Notes: a model not told the origin generated them from the sequence alone. A DNA stretch of 64,000 nucleotides from Juglans regia (GCF_001411555.2 NC_049910.1:36123250-36187249); one strand, 5' to 3'. Shown: positions 26,541 through 38,787, counted from the first letter of the stretch. Numbers and translations are program-made.

Positions 26541-27118
26541 GCATAGCTCCGGTGCAAAAATCGCACGCGCAAGTTGAGAAATAATCTAAATTTTTTACTT
26601 AGAAAAATTTTACCTTTTATTTTTACACCATACATTATATATAATTTTTTAATTAAACGTATGATATATGAATAATGAGTAGAATAATTTCTTTAGTTTA
26701 ACAATAATAAAATTAAAAAAATAAAAAAACTATAAATAAAAATAAAAAATAAATATGATGTAAACTACATAAACGATAAATAGAATAACTAAAAAAGGAA
26801 AACCATGCATGACCGTGTGTCTCTCGACGTGTAGAAGCACGGTCAGAGACCCAACGACAATTTGTTTTATGAGTAATGCTACATACAGTCGTGGAATGCG
26901 CAAACGCCGTGCAGTCGTTTTAAAAAAGAGTGGGGTCCACTATTAAAAAATTAATTTCTTTTCAGGTGGGTCCCTTATTTATTCACTTTTTTCAAAGCGA
27001 CTGCACGGCGACTGCATGCTCACGACTGCAAGTATAATTTCTCTTGTTTTATTAATTGTATTTTTATGGATTTGATTATGGATTTAGTTGATCATATAAA
27101 GTCCTTTAGTTTAGATAT
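26078..27118. other. MRL7 upstream region and intergenic DNA
   Basis: 26078-26400 should contain the MRL7 promoter and leader. An (AT)n microsatellite lies at 26508-26536. A MITE lies at 26871-27043. No other gene seen. Confidence 0.5.
26871..27043. mobile_element. Palindromic MITE, 'GAGAAATG...CAGTCGT' family, copy 2
   Basis: About 173 bp, the best preserved copy. GAGTAATGCTACATACAGTCG at the left mirrors CGACTGCAAGTATAATTTCTC at the right, and the inner arms (cgccgtgcagtcg / cgactgcacggcg) are also complementary. Confidence 0.75.
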
Positions 27119-27304
27119 AAGTTATCGTTTGGATAGTGAGTTGAGATAAGATAATTTAAATAAAATATTATTTTTTAATATTATTATTATTATTTAAAAT
27201 TTTAAAAAAATTAAATTATTTATTAAATTTTATATAAAAATTAAAAAAAATTATAATTATAAAATAAGATAAGATAAAATATTTCTTATATCCAAACCAG
27301 ACTT
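27119..27304. mobile_element. Palindromic MITE, 'ATCTCATCTC' family
   Basis: Left arm 'cgtttggatagtgagttgag', right arm '...atatccaaaccagactt', AT-rich centre, about 186 bp. Inverted ends are 'tttggat' and 'atccaaa'. Confidence 0.7.
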
Positions 27305-28051
27305 AAAAGTTGAAATTTGTCATATGCATTTTGGTTTGAAAGGCATGTGCACAATTGGTTGGATGGTATTAAGTGACGGGGATAGTGGAGGGTTGATTAA
27401 TCTAGCTGCCCGTTTATAGGGGCTGCTAGCCCGAAGCTCCACCCCTGGCTAGATATCAAGGGGTGGATTGACCCCATGTCGTCCACCCATCATGCGGCTT
27501 GTGGCATTAGAGAGAGAGAGAGAGGAGGCTGGGATGACAGTGAGAGATCAACAACGAAATAGAGAGAGAAAGTAAGTGCAACGAGAGAGGGAGGGGGACG
27601 CGTTCAAAACAAATATAATACAAAACGACGTTGTTTTGGAGTTTCAAAATGACGTTACGTTGTTTTATTACAAATCTAATTTTTTAATATATATATAGTT
27701 TATCAGTGAATGGGGGCCTGCCACCCAGCCCAACCCAACCCTTCTCATTTAATAAATATAAGAAAGGGTGTCACCCATCCTAACAAGGGAGACAAAGTGA
27801 CAAACACCTCAATATAACTATGATGTTTATCTCTCTTTTTCAATATGGAAAGAGTGATGCTAACATACATCTACATGTATAACATGCGCATAATATCAAT
27901 AATGTAGTAAGAATGTATTAGTCAAATAAAAAAATCCAACTATAACTGTTTTGGACGTATTTCACCTCGACCGCTAACTTGTGATAAGAGAAGATGGTGA
28001 CCCAATGTGTTTGATGCACATATGATGCTTAAATTAGAAATATATAAATAT
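27305..28051. other. Intergenic DNA
   Basis: Includes a GA-rich tract (27508-27600) and GC-richer text around 27400-27500 that may be a worn transposon, but I could not define ends. No gene supported. Confidence 0.4.
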
Positions 28052-28721
28052 TAGTGGTGAAAAACGAACCATTCAATGTGGTTTTTGGACAAAATTGAAA
28101 CTCAACCGAAATCGTAAAAATATGTAAATCTCAATTGAAACCGGCCGATGAAGAGAGAGAAAACCGTCGAGATCGGTCTTGACGTAAATCCAGTTGGTTT
28201 GTCGGTGTCTTCAGTGGCGACGGAGGTGGCCTTGAGTGCGATGACGCCGCGGTAAGAGACAAAGAACATCGTGCTGCATGCAATGATGTCGCAGTGAGAG
28301 ACAGAGAACGCAACGCTATGTGCGATGACGCCTTGAGGATAAATGAGAACTTAGAAGCGAAATGAAGAAGGAAGGAAGAAGAAAACAAGTGTTTAAACCC
28401 TAGGGTGAAACGGCGCCGGTTGGCTTGCCGTTTCCTTTATATTTTTTTCAAACACTCAGTCCCAAAATGACGTCGTTTCACTTACTTAAGTGAAACGGCA
28501 TCATTTCATATATGTATAATTTTTTTTAAAAAAATACATTTAAACTATCGGTTGGTTCAACGGTCCGGTCCAACCTCAAACAGGGACCAAACTAATGGAC
28601 GTCGATTTTGACAAAAAACCACCGCCGGCCGATCAGTTCTACGCATGTTTCATGAGTTCCAAGCTCCGGTGGCCGGCCTAAGTTGGTCCCAGTCGATTTT
28701 ACGAGTTCTTGTACAACCCTA
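28052..28721. mobile_element. hAT-like non-autonomous element
   Basis: 670 bp, beginning TAGTGGTGAAAAACG and ending GTACAACCCTA (inverted). It is bordered by a perfect 8-bp target duplication, ataaatat, at 28044-28051 and 28722-28729. The interior has repeated 'aacggc' and 'gcgatgacgcc' motifs but no transposase. The termini match each other only partly, so it is an old copy. Confidence 0.8.
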
Positions 28722-28887
28722 ATAAATATTGTCTTGCAATAAAGGATCAAAAAGTCACCTTAGAGTGCTAATGTTAGCTCTTTATATAGATGTAAATTAT
28801 TATTGATAAGGATAGTTCAATCATTTTCCCAAATCTCGAAAATTTAATTATAGCATTCCCAGGATATTTGAAAAGGGAAAGGATTAT

Positions 28888-29391
28888 TAGGGCTGTAAGA
28901 TTATCGGTTTGGACTAAATCGGATCGATGCTTTTTTTCTTTTTTTGATAGGATACCTATGGTCTTATTGGTTGGTCTCAGGGTGTGTTTTTTCGAATTGG
29001 GCCGAGACCGACCAAATATATATATATATATATATATTTAAATATTTAAATATTTATATATATAATATATTATTTTATATAGTAGTTTATATAGTAGTTG
29101 TATAAATTAATTATGTGATTTTCATCTAAAGATCACCATTGACCATATGTACAATGAAATTATTTAATATTAATTAATCATATATAAAATGTTAAAGAGA
29201 TTACTTAATTTTAATTTTATTAATTTTTTTGTATTAATTTTTCTGTCCAAAAAAGGAAAAAAAATTCATGGACCGAATGGATTGACTAGATTGATAGTTA
29301 ACGGTCCAGTTCGGCAAAAATGATGGACCGAAAATTTCGGTCTGTGACCCCCTCCCCCCGAACTGGATTAGACAAACTGATTACACTCCTA
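28888..29391. mobile_element. hAT-like non-autonomous element
   Basis: 504 bp, beginning TAGGGCTGTAAGATTATCGG and ending ACTGATTACACTCCTA. The 8-bp target duplication matches at 7 of 8: aggattat (28880-28887) and aagattat (29392-29399). The middle is AT-rich with (TA)n at 29019-29037. No coding capacity. Confidence 0.8.
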
Positions 29392-30838
29392 AAGATTATC
29401 ATAGCACAACTGAATATCTCGTTGTTTCCTTACGAGAAAATATCTTTAATTGACAATGGTTACCATGTTGATCTCCTTAAGTGGTGCGGTTTCGTGGTGG
29501 CATGTGTATGGTACACCCATGATCTTTCAATCCATCGGACTTCCCAAATGACTCTTATTCGATATCATTGGGTTCGTATGGTGAAGATAAATGAGCCTTT
29601 TGGCCCTCTTCAATAACCTTGAAATGATGTTGTGTATCACATATGTGGTGGTACAAATAGATATGTTTATAACAAGACCGCACTCCATTCCCCCACCCCA
29701 CTTCTTCAAACTACTAGAGCTTATTGTTGCACTTCTCTATCATTTTTCTCACTAATTCACTCGCATTTAGTATTTTAGGCTTCTTTCTTGTATCATTTTT
29801 AACATCAATTGTCTCCAACCGCTAGCTCTTCAACTCTCCTTTGCTTTGTTGTTGGTTGTCCACTGATAAAAGAACCTTTGATTGCGTGCCCTTCTTGCAA
29901 TTGTAAAACTCTTCTTTTTTTAATGTCGGAGAATCTCTCAAAGACAGAACCTTTGACTTACCATTGCAGAGTAAATTCTGATCTCGTCCACCGCACTCTC
30001 AAAAGTTTACTTATATAGAACTGGTTAAATCGCTGGCAAGAAATGTGGGCCCAAATGATTATTTGCACACATGATGTGTTAAACTTTAGACCTTGAAAAG
30101 AGTGACACTCCAAGATCAAGACCTTCACTAATTGGGTCAACCCCTTGGGTTCAACTTTAAAACTTGCTAGATATTATACCAACTTCGCAATCCCACATGC
30201 CACCATGTATCTTCCTTGTCTTTAACTTTCTCTTTAATTTTTTTTTTTTCGAGTGTTCTAGGATGATTGCTGAGCTCCACGTCCATTCTTTTGTTTCTTG
30301 ATTTCTTTTTTTTTTCTTTTTTAAATCCATCTCTTATTAGAAAAATATCTTCAATGCTGATCTTTGGGAGTCTCAAAAAACATATTACTATAACTCTCAA
30401 CGGAGAGGCTTTCCTATATTTTCCCCTAAACAAATTAATCGGTGCATAACGCAAAGATACATTTAAAGGCTTAGGATGAGGCCGAAATTGAGATGAGAAT
30501 GCTGTTGGAGCAAAATGAGCTGCAAAAGAAGAAACTAGAGAGACCTTCAAGGCATATTATAATATTATTTTTTTTAAGATAATATTCGTCTCGATCAATA
30601 GTACTATGCGCATGAATTATCAACGAATTTACTTATAAAATATAATAAAATAAAAAACAAATTTATTTATCTAATTACATTATGCACGGATAACGGAATT
30701 TTAAGGAAGTCGCACTGAAATTTCTTTCTTTGGTGGGTCACAACAAGGCCGCTCCCCACGCTCGCGCGAGTCAACTTCTGTCTTTTCTGCTGGGACAGAC
30801 ATTGCCATGTAATCTTACTAGGGTCAAGCAAGACTCTT
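29392..30838. other. Intergenic DNA
   Basis: Unique-looking sequence with short ORFs but no recognisable protein, domain or repeat structure. I see no gene here. Confidence 0.4.
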
Positions 30839-31322
30839 TTAGAGCATCTTCATTTACTTAACTAAATAAAGAGATTAGTTAAAATTTAAATAATTTGTAT
30901 AAAAAAGACTCTATATTGAATTTATCATTTTTAAAATAATTTAAATTTTTATTACAGTGATTAGTCAAATATAGAGAATCACAATTGGTTCACCAAACAT
31001 TAAAATAATAATTTCGCACTCCAATTAAATTTAATCTCAATTTTTTTAGTAGCATTAAATGACATTTAAAAATATGATTTTTTTAATATTAATTTAATTA
31101 GAATATAATTATTATTAATATTAAATTGGTAGAATTATAAAATGTGATACAAATAAATTAAATAAAAAAATTATTAATTTAATAATATTTTATTATTATA
31201 TAGAGAGTGAATGGCTAATCTAATGTGAAGATTGAATTTAAATGGAATAGGCAAATGTAAAAAAGTGTGATATTAGTTAAATTTTGAAGATAAATTTAAC
31301 CAATCTAATAAGAATGCTCTTA
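30839..31322. mobile_element. MITE with 'TTAGAGCAT' ends
   Basis: About 484 bp, starting ttagagcatc and ending gaatgctctta (inverted). The centre is AT-rich and includes 'ttattatatagagagtgaatggctaatc'. A relative lies at 42742-43186, and a fragment with the same interior at about 42090-42200. Confidence 0.65.
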
Positions 31323-31337
31323 GGCAGATTTGGTGGT

Positions 31338-31483
31338 GGGATGAGATATAAAATTTTTATTTTATTATAAAAAATTTTTAAATTTTTATATAAAATATAA
31401 TAAATAATTTAATTTTTTAAAATTTTAAAATAATAATATTATTAAAATATAATATTTTAAATACTAAAATAAAATATTAATAT
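31338..31483. mobile_element. Truncated MITE of the 'ATCTCATCTC' family at the left edge of the viral insert
   Basis: Starts 'gggatgagatataaaatt' and follows the family through the AT-rich centre to 'aatattttatt'. The expected outer right arm is missing: the sequence switches directly to the viral terminal repeat at about 31484. Confidence 0.55.
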
Positions 31484-31543
31484 TTTATTGTTCCACATAT
31501 TCTTCTTCCTTCTCTTCTTCTTCAGTCCCCTTCTCTCCATTTC
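31484..31543 (+). repeat. Left 60-bp terminal direct repeat of the viral insert
   Basis: Identical over 60 bp to 39325-39384. It is pyrimidine-rich (ttcttcttccttctcttctt). Homology starts at 'tttattgttcc' and stops at 'ctctccatttc', just before a primer-site-like sequence. Confidence 0.95.
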
Positions 31544-31544
31544 A

Positions 31545-31568
31545 TCTAATCAGAGCCTTTCTGGTATC
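31545..31568 (+). promoter_or_regulatory. Candidate minus-strand primer-binding site (tRNA-Met)
   Basis: Pararetroviruses prime reverse transcription with initiator tRNA-Met at TGGTATCAGAGC. Here 31545-31556 (tctaatcagagc) matches 9 of 12, and tggtatc at 31562-31568 matches the first seven bases. Either half could be the remnant. It lies one base after the left terminal repeat, where the genome's discontinuity would be. Confidence 0.45.
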
Positions 31569-31814
31569 TAATTGTTGCATATTATTCTTCTTTTTTCTAT
31601 CTTGTTTTGATCGTCTTCTACCGGGTGCGGGAGTTTCTGCACTAGGTGGTCCAGTGTCGTGTCTGTGTTATAACAAGCACCTTTATAAGACCCGTTCCAG
31701 CCGTGGTAGGCGTCTAGGGCATACTAGGTGGACCGTGTATAACCAGCCAAGGTATAGTTCGCAGCCTCTTTGAGATGCAACCTTCCCTGTAGATTAGGAT
31801 CAAAATCAGTTAGG

Positions 31815-34800
31815 ATGAGGAGGAGTAATTCCTCAATTAGTTCCAGGACGACTTTGCCTCCTGATATTGTGAATGAAGAGGATTGCTCTTTTGGAGAAGA
31901 GCTATCTCCTGATCTAGGATCATGGAAGATCCCAGACATCAAACCCACTGATATTTACAAAACCACTTGGTTTAAAAATACTTTTTTAAATACTTTGAAT
32001 GTTCGAACAGTCGAACAAACCTATAGTATATCTAAGTCCCAAGAAAAATGTTATCTCCTTAACAAGGAAGATATTAAAAAATACAGAAATGAGGGATTTA
32101 AGTATATTCATATAGGTTCTGTGCAAATTGCTGCTAAGCCTTTAACAAGGCTAGGCATCAATGCTTCTGTTCTTTTTTGTTTAAGAGATGGCAGATTCCT
32201 CGGGTTTGAGGATAGCATTCTCGGAATGGTCCAATCTTCTTTATCAGAAGGACCAGTCCACTTTGATTGTTTTCCAAATATTACACTCGCTTTAACTGAT
32301 GAACATATTTTAAAATGTTTGATTCTAAATATTTTAACTTCTGGATATCATATGATTGAAGGAAGTAAACCTCTTGCTTTAATTTTCAGGGTTTATTATC
32401 GTCTTTTAAAAACAAATTTAGACCCAAAAGCCATTGCAAAACCTTCTGGAAAGCATACTCTCCTGATCCAGAGTAGCTCTTCAGATGTAGATATTAAAAT
32501 TCCAAAAAGGATTTATTGGGATGATATTTCTCTTCCTAATGAATGGATTTTGGAACAAGAAATGCCTATGCCTCCTAAAAATATTGCTACGGGTGCTGAT
32601 GTTGACATCATCAAGCAATATTTCAACGGAGATGTTAAAATTTCTTTTGATAAATCTGAGACCTCCAGTAGTAGAAGAAGGAATTCTTTTGCTGGTTCCA
32701 GATCTAGTTTTGTTGGCCCTGTTCAGAACAATCCAAGAAAGGATATTAATTTCCATCAATTTCTTGAGGATTCAGTAAGAACAGCCCAACCTGCTAAACC
32801 TGTTTTAAAAATGAAAGGAGTTTCTACCTCCTCTCAAGTTACTTCTGCTTTTTATTCTGCAAAAGGAGAAACTGATTCTTCACAAAATCAGAACATAAAT
32901 GAAGAAGCCGACAAAGAAGATACGTCTTCTATGTCTCCAACTGCTTCAGATATGCAAGCCCCTGTTGCACCTGTTTTCCCCGTTCATCACAGTTTAAATG
33001 TTTTGAACAAATCTTTTGAAATTGATTTACCTGCTTTATTAAAAGATTTCGCTTCTTCTGAAAACAAACAAAGGCGAAAAGCCTATGTTGCAAAATTTTC
33101 AGATTTAGAAAAATAACGTGTCAAACGCAAATGGAAAGAAGAGATGAATAGGCTTCAACAGCATATTTCTCTCCTAGATTTTGCAGAAAATACTTATGTT
33201 TCAAAAAACACGTTGAATGTTGTTAAAAATGAATTTGTCAAAGAAGAAGGCAGAACTGTGATTCAATCCAGTCACCCTCCTTTGGAGACTGTTGTTATTC
33301 CTTTTAAAGGTTCGGAAGTAATTGCTTCTCCTTTCAAACTATCTGATACTATTGTTTCAAAGGATCCGGAAAAGGACAAGATTCTTAAAGAAACAAAAAA
33401 GATTATTTCTCAAAATAATTTCGCGAATCTTGCTCTTCAAACGATCGGGGAACAATTGGATCGGATTGAGGAAAAGGTGGAAAAACCTGTTTTTACCACT
33501 CCTCCTATTTTTAGAAATGATCATCCTTTAGTCTTCCCTAAAGATCAGCCAAAGAAAAAGATTGAAAAACCTTTGATTAGTTTACCCAAAGATAGGCCAA
33601 AAATCGATTTTAAAAATCCTCAGGCCAGAACTTTGGATAAAATTGATCAATTACTTACTGATCTAAAGAAAGAACAACCTTCTACCAGTACTCTTAATAG
33701 TAATGGTGATGGATTTATTCTTGAAGAAACTTCAGAAGAATCTTCTAACGAAGAATCCTCTGAAGATAAGGATATTGATCTTATTGAAAAGAATTTTCAA
33801 AACCTGGAAATTGCCAGATTCACTTCAAAAGGACCCAAACCTATGAGTCTGACGAAGAATTGGTATTCCAGACCTACACCTCCTGATTTACAGTTTGAAG
33901 AAAAAGTTTTTCAAAACCAATCTTCTTACTCTGCTGACAAAGTTTACGAGTGGAATATTGATGGATTCTCTGAACAAGAAATCATCAATACCATGAGTAA
34001 AATGTCAATGGTTGCTAATGCTTATATCAACAATAACATTAGACAACCAGATATCATTATTATTTTAACTCAAGGTTTTACCGGAGTTTTAAGGAACTGG
34101 TGGGATAAGTATCTAACCAGTGATGCTAGGGAATCCATCCAACATGCAGTAAAATGCAATAAGGAATGATTACCTATTTTCGATGAATCTGTTGGGACTG
34201 CACATCCTGATAGCATCAACACTTTGATTTTTACTATTTTAAAACATTTTATTGGAACACCATCTAATGTAACTAGTCGTGTGAGCGACCAGTTAAATAA
34301 TCTCAGATGTCATCAGATGTCAGATTATAGATGGTATCAAGATGTTATTATTTCTCGAGTAATGCTTCGTGACGACAGTCAAAAGCCTTACTGGAAGGAG
34401 AAATTTATAGATGGATTACCTCGTTTGTTTGCCTACAAAGTCAAAGAAGAACTTACTGGTACTGATGGATTACTTAACTACGAAGAATACACCTATGGTG
34501 ACATCTTCAGTGTTGTTAAGAAACTTGGTATTAGTATGTGCCATGATCAAAGAATGCTTCGAGAACAGATGAGAAATAGTAAGAAGGCCAAATACGAAAT
34601 GGGCACCTTCTGTGAACAATTCGGTCTTCCTAGTATTGCTCCATCTAAAAGAAAGCATAAACTTGTTAAACCTCATGGTGGTTTCAGGAGAAAACCCCGT
34701 GATGAATTTTATAAGAAATCTTATAAAAAACCATTTTCCAAATCCTTTCCAAAGAAAAGAAATTTTAAAAATTCCAAAGATGATTCTTCTGGAAAATGTT

Positions 34801-37520
34801 ATTTATGTGGCAAGACAGGACATTTTGCTAATAAATGTCCCAAGAAAGCCAAAGCTTTTAAAAAGAAGCTTAGCCAGATGGATATTAAACCCAATGATAG
34901 AGAAGAACTGTTTCGACTCCTAGAAACAGATTCGTCTTCATCATCGGAGATTCTTGAGTACAGCTCTAGTGATTCAGAATATCACTCTGAAGCTAGTACT
35001 CCTGATCCCTCTGACTTAAAGCTGGGTTGCAATTGTAATTCTGCTTGTTGTAAGCCCCCTAGTAAGACAATCAATGTCTTAACTAAGGAGGAAGAAGAAC
35101 AGAACCTTTTGCTAACCTTGATTTCCCAAATTACTGACCCTGAGCTTAAAGAAGAATACCTTCTAAAGCTAAAGAAGTCTATGCTCCGAAAGGATCCTAA
35201 ACCTTCTATTCAAAGGGTTAATTTTCAAGAAACCTTGGAAAGATTTTCAAAGAAAAAATCCAAGAGTATTTCTATTTCTGATTTACAATTTGAAATAAAT
35301 TCTGTCAAAAAAGAAATCCAAGATCTCAAGTCTGAAGTAAACAACCTCAAATCTGAGAACGAAGTTTTAAGACAAGAATTTTTATTAATCAAGATTGACA
35401 AACAACTTGATCATGATATCCCTTCTGATAATGAGCAAACTGAGGCTGGTTCTAGTCAACAGGGCTCCCCTACTGACAACCAGATTTGTTTAATTCGTCA
35501 TACTATTCCTCCTAAATGGTTTTCACGAGTTAATATTATTGTTGCTCATGATTTTCAATTCTCTGTTGTTGCTATGATTGATTCCGGATCAGACTTGAAT
35601 TGCATTCAAGTAGGACTCATTCCTAGTAAGTATTTTGAAAAATCTACTGAAAGATTATTCTCGGCAAATGGTTCAAAGATGACCATTAATTATGAGCTCA
35701 ATAATGCTCATGTTTGCCAAAATAACATTTGTTTTCGGATTCCCTCTGTTTTAGTCAAAAACATGTCTGACAAAGTGATTTTGGGAATCCCTTTTATCTC
35801 TTCTTTATACCCTTTCATGACTGAAAAAGATGGTATCACTACCGACCCTTTTGGTCAGAAAGTAAAGTTTCACTTTGCTTCCCGTTTTGAAATTGATTCG
35901 GATAAAAGTAAGAAATCTTTGTTCTTAGCAAAACAAAAACATCTGAATTTCCTCCAGCAGGAAATTAGGTACAAAAAGATTTCTGAACAGCTATCCAATT
36001 CTATTTTAATTTCAAAAATTGATACTTTCAACAAACGTTTAATTACAGATGTTTGTTCTGATTTACCCAATGCTTTCTGGTATAGGAAGAAACACATAGT
36101 TTCCCTCCCATACATTAAAGGGTTTAATGAAGCCAATATTCCAACAAAAGCCAATTTTATTCAGATGAATAGCAAAACGCTGGAATACTGCCAAAAGGAG
36201 ATAAATGATCTTCGTAATAAAGGCATTATCAGGAATAGCAAGTCACCTTGGTCATGTCCTGCTTTTTATGTCCAGAAAAATGCCGAACTAGAAAGAGGTA
36301 CCCCTCGTCTTGTTATTAATTACAAACCCTTGAACAAAGTCTTAGAGTGGATTAGATACCCTATTCCCAATAAACAAGACTTAATTCATAGGTTGAGCGA
36401 TGCTGTAGTCTTCTCCAAATTTGACCTTAAGTCCGGTTTTTGGCAAATCCAAATAGCCGAGTCAGATAGGTATAAGACTGCTTTTGTTACCCCTTTCGGT
36501 CATTTCGAATGGAACGTCATGCCTTTTGGTTTAAAAAACGCTCCTTCTGAATTCCAAAATATTATGAATGATATTTTCAATTCATTCTCTACTTTCACCA
36601 TTGTCTATATTGACGATGTTCTTGTTTTTTCCAAATCTATTGATGAACACTGGAAACATTTGCAAGCGTTTCTTGATATCATTAGATTCAATGGTCTTGT
36701 TGTCTCGGCAACAAAAATTAAATTGTTTCAGACCAAGATTAGATTCCTTGGTTATGACATCTCTGAAGGCAAAATCAGGCCAATCCAAAGAGCTATCGAA
36801 TTTGCTGACAAATTCCCTGATGTCATCCTTGATAAAAATCAATTGCAGAGATTCTTAGGATCTCTCAATTATGTTGCTGATTTCTACAAGGATATGAGGA
36901 AACAATGTCGTCCTTTGTTCAAACGACTCCTTTCCAATCCTCCTCCTTGGACAGAAATTCATACTAATTTAGTAAGGAAAATTAAGGCACATGTCAAAAC
37001 TCTTCCGTGCCTTGGTATCCCTACTTCCGATTCTTTCAAAATTGTGCAAACCGATGCCTCCGACATTGGTTATGGGGGCATTCTGAAACAATGTGTTTCA
37101 CCAGGTTCATCTGAACAAATTGTTCGCTTCCATTCTGGAACCTGGAATCCTGCACAAGAAAATTATAGTACTATTAAAAAAGAAATTTTGGCTATAGTAC
37201 TATGTATTTCCAAATTCCAATCTGACCTTTTAAATCAAAAGTTTCTGGTCAGAATTGACTGCATGTCTGCAAAATCTGTTTTAGAAAAAGATGTTAAAAA
37301 CATTGCATCAAAACATATTTTTGCACGATGGCAAGGTATTTTAAGTATTTTTGATTTTGATATTGAATATATCAAAGGCACAAAAAATTTTATCCCTGAC
37401 TTTCTCACCCGTGAATTTTTGCAGAAACCTCACCATGGCCAGCAAAAAGAAACCCCGAGAGAGAGAAAAAAAGGTGAATCCACCACCACCAATGCCCAGT
37501 ATAAACCTCATCAAGAATGA
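31815..37520 (+). pseudogene. Viral polyprotein: movement, coat, protease, reverse transcriptase, RNase H (two in-frame stops)
   Basis: One reading frame of 1,901 codons from the ATG at 31815 to the TAA at 37518. It is interrupted only by TAA at 33114-33116 (codon 434) and TGA at 34167-34169 (codon 785). There is no frameshift, so all segments share a frame. Codons 75-205 resemble the 30K-family movement protein (IHIGSVQIAAKPL, LRDGRF). The coat region ends in a CCHC knuckle, C-x2-C-x4-H-x4-C, near codon 995. A coiled-coil-like Lys/Glu stretch follows. The aspartic protease has DSGSD at codon 1256. Reverse transcriptase has YIDD at codons 1598-1601. RNase H starts near QTDAS (Asp 1747). Catalytic residues are retained in these motifs. 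The stops fall between movement and coat domains and inside the coat region. The frame overlaps the next ORF by 86 bases. Confidence 0.92.
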
Positions 37521-38787
37521 GACTGGATCTGCTTCCACCAGTGCTGCCTCCACAGCACTTGATATTGCCAACAGATTCCAACCACTTGGCAAACCAATTC
37601 AACCACAGACCTTCTCGTCTGCGGTAATTACTTCTTTTGACCCATATGCGAAAGCAATTGAGTCAAAACCTATTCCTATTACTCCTCAATTTTTCCTCCC
37701 AAAAGGAAAAGCTGAGTTCTTGAAAAAGAATTTTGTTTCTTATCTGTTTCATATCGAGCCCAACAGCACGATATTTACAGATCCCTTCAAAATTTCCTCT
37801 TCATATTTTCCTCCTCTTTTTCACTGGATCCCTGAAGATTTCTCAAAAAATCTCCAGTTTTATTCCAGTATTTTAATACAAACAAATTCGTTGGTTATCA
37901 AACCCATTCCTGACAAGTTTGATCCCAACAAATTAATTTACCACAGTGCCTATATTCACAAAGTCATCACTCAGGCAGAATGGGGATCTTCCCCCTATTC
38001 TACCAAAAAACTTGACTTAATAGACACTGCTTTCTCTTATTTTGACTACATTGATGCTTGGAAGCGCTTCATGTTCTTCCAAACTCCTGCTATGGACCAT
38101 TCCTGGTTCTTTTGTTTTGACAAGAAATTCAAAGGACATCTCCCACTTTGGTTCATCCAATGGTGGAACCAATATGGATATGCTCCTGAAATACTTCCTG
38201 ATGAGCTCTTCAAAGCTTATCAACAATTTTCAAAAGTCGTTGGTCCAACCCTGGATCAACACTCCAGAAAATTTCACCATACTTTACTTTTCTGTAAAAA
38301 ATACCACTTCCCGTGGATTTTAAAATGGAATTATGAAAGAAATGGTGATGTTATGACACGAGTTTATTTCACAAAATGGTGGGATAAATTTACGTATGTC
38401 CAAAAAATTGTTGATTTCCTGATCAGAGATTTTCCCCAGTCTGCTCCAAATTTGCAGAATATTACGGAATTTCCACAGATCATGACTGCCCCATCCAAAG
38501 GACCTGAATACCCACTATTACTTCAGGCCCCTACTCCTCCACCAAAGTCCGAGGGGGGGAAGGATAAGGACAAGGATAGTTCTTCCAGCAAATCCTCCAA
38601 GTCCAAGAAGAAAACAGATTCACTCTTCGACAGACTTAATAAAAAGGATTTAATCAACATTTTAAAAGAAGAATTATCAAAGTCTCAAAGCAAGTCTGAA
38701 AATGACTCAGACACAGCATCAGAGGCTTCATACAGCAATTTCTTCGGTAATTCCGGATTTGTCGGAATAGACACAGATGAAGAATAA
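37435..38787 (+). CDS. Viral ORF2 protein of unknown function
   Basis: Intact 450-codon ORF in the +1 frame relative to the polyprotein, overlapping its 3' end by 86 bases. The ATG at 37435 has a near-ideal plant context (accATGgcc); the frame is open upstream but has no better start. The N-terminus is basic and Pro-rich. A middle region of about 250 residues is rich in Trp, Phe and Tyr (SSYFPPLFHWIPEDF, YDYIDAWKRFMF, FIQWWNQYG, WILKWNYERNG, VYFTKWWDKF). The tail is Lys/Ser-rich and then acidic, ending DTDEE. I recognise no enzyme motif, membrane segment or zinc finger. Similar second ORFs, as I recall, accompany some florendovirus-type endogenous elements; their role is unknown. That it is undamaged while the polyprotein has two stops is notable. 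Confidence 0.85.
   Translation: MASKKKPREREKKVNPPPPMPSINLIKNETGSASTSAASTALDIANRFQPLGKPIQPQTFSSAVITSFDPYAKAIESKPIPITPQFFLPKGKAEFLKKNFVSYLFHIEPNSTIFTDPFKISSSYFPPLFHWIPEDFSKNLQFYSSILIQTNSLVIKPIPDKFDPNKLIYHSAYIHKVITQAEWGSSPYSTKKLDLIDTAFSYFDYIDAWKRFMFFQTPAMDHSWFFCFDKKFKGHLPLWFIQWWNQYGYAPEILPDELFKAYQQFSKVVGPTLDQHSRKFHHTLLFCKKYHFPWILKWNYERNGDVMTRVYFTKWWDKFTYVQKIVDFLIRDFPQSAPNLQNITEFPQIMTAPSKGPEYPLLLQAPTPPPKSEGGKDKDKDSSSSKSSKSKKKTDSLFDRLNKKDLINILKEELSKSQSKSENDSDTASEASYSNFFGNSGFVGIDTDEE

Noticed and set aside
28131..28388. 85-codon Ser/Leu-rich minus-strand ORF
   Set aside because: It lies wholly inside a non-autonomous hAT-like element and is built from its internal repeats.
33144..34169. Treating the middle viral ORF as a separate gene
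   Set aside because: It shares the frame of the ORFs before and after and is separated only by single stop codons, so it is part of one damaged polyprotein frame.
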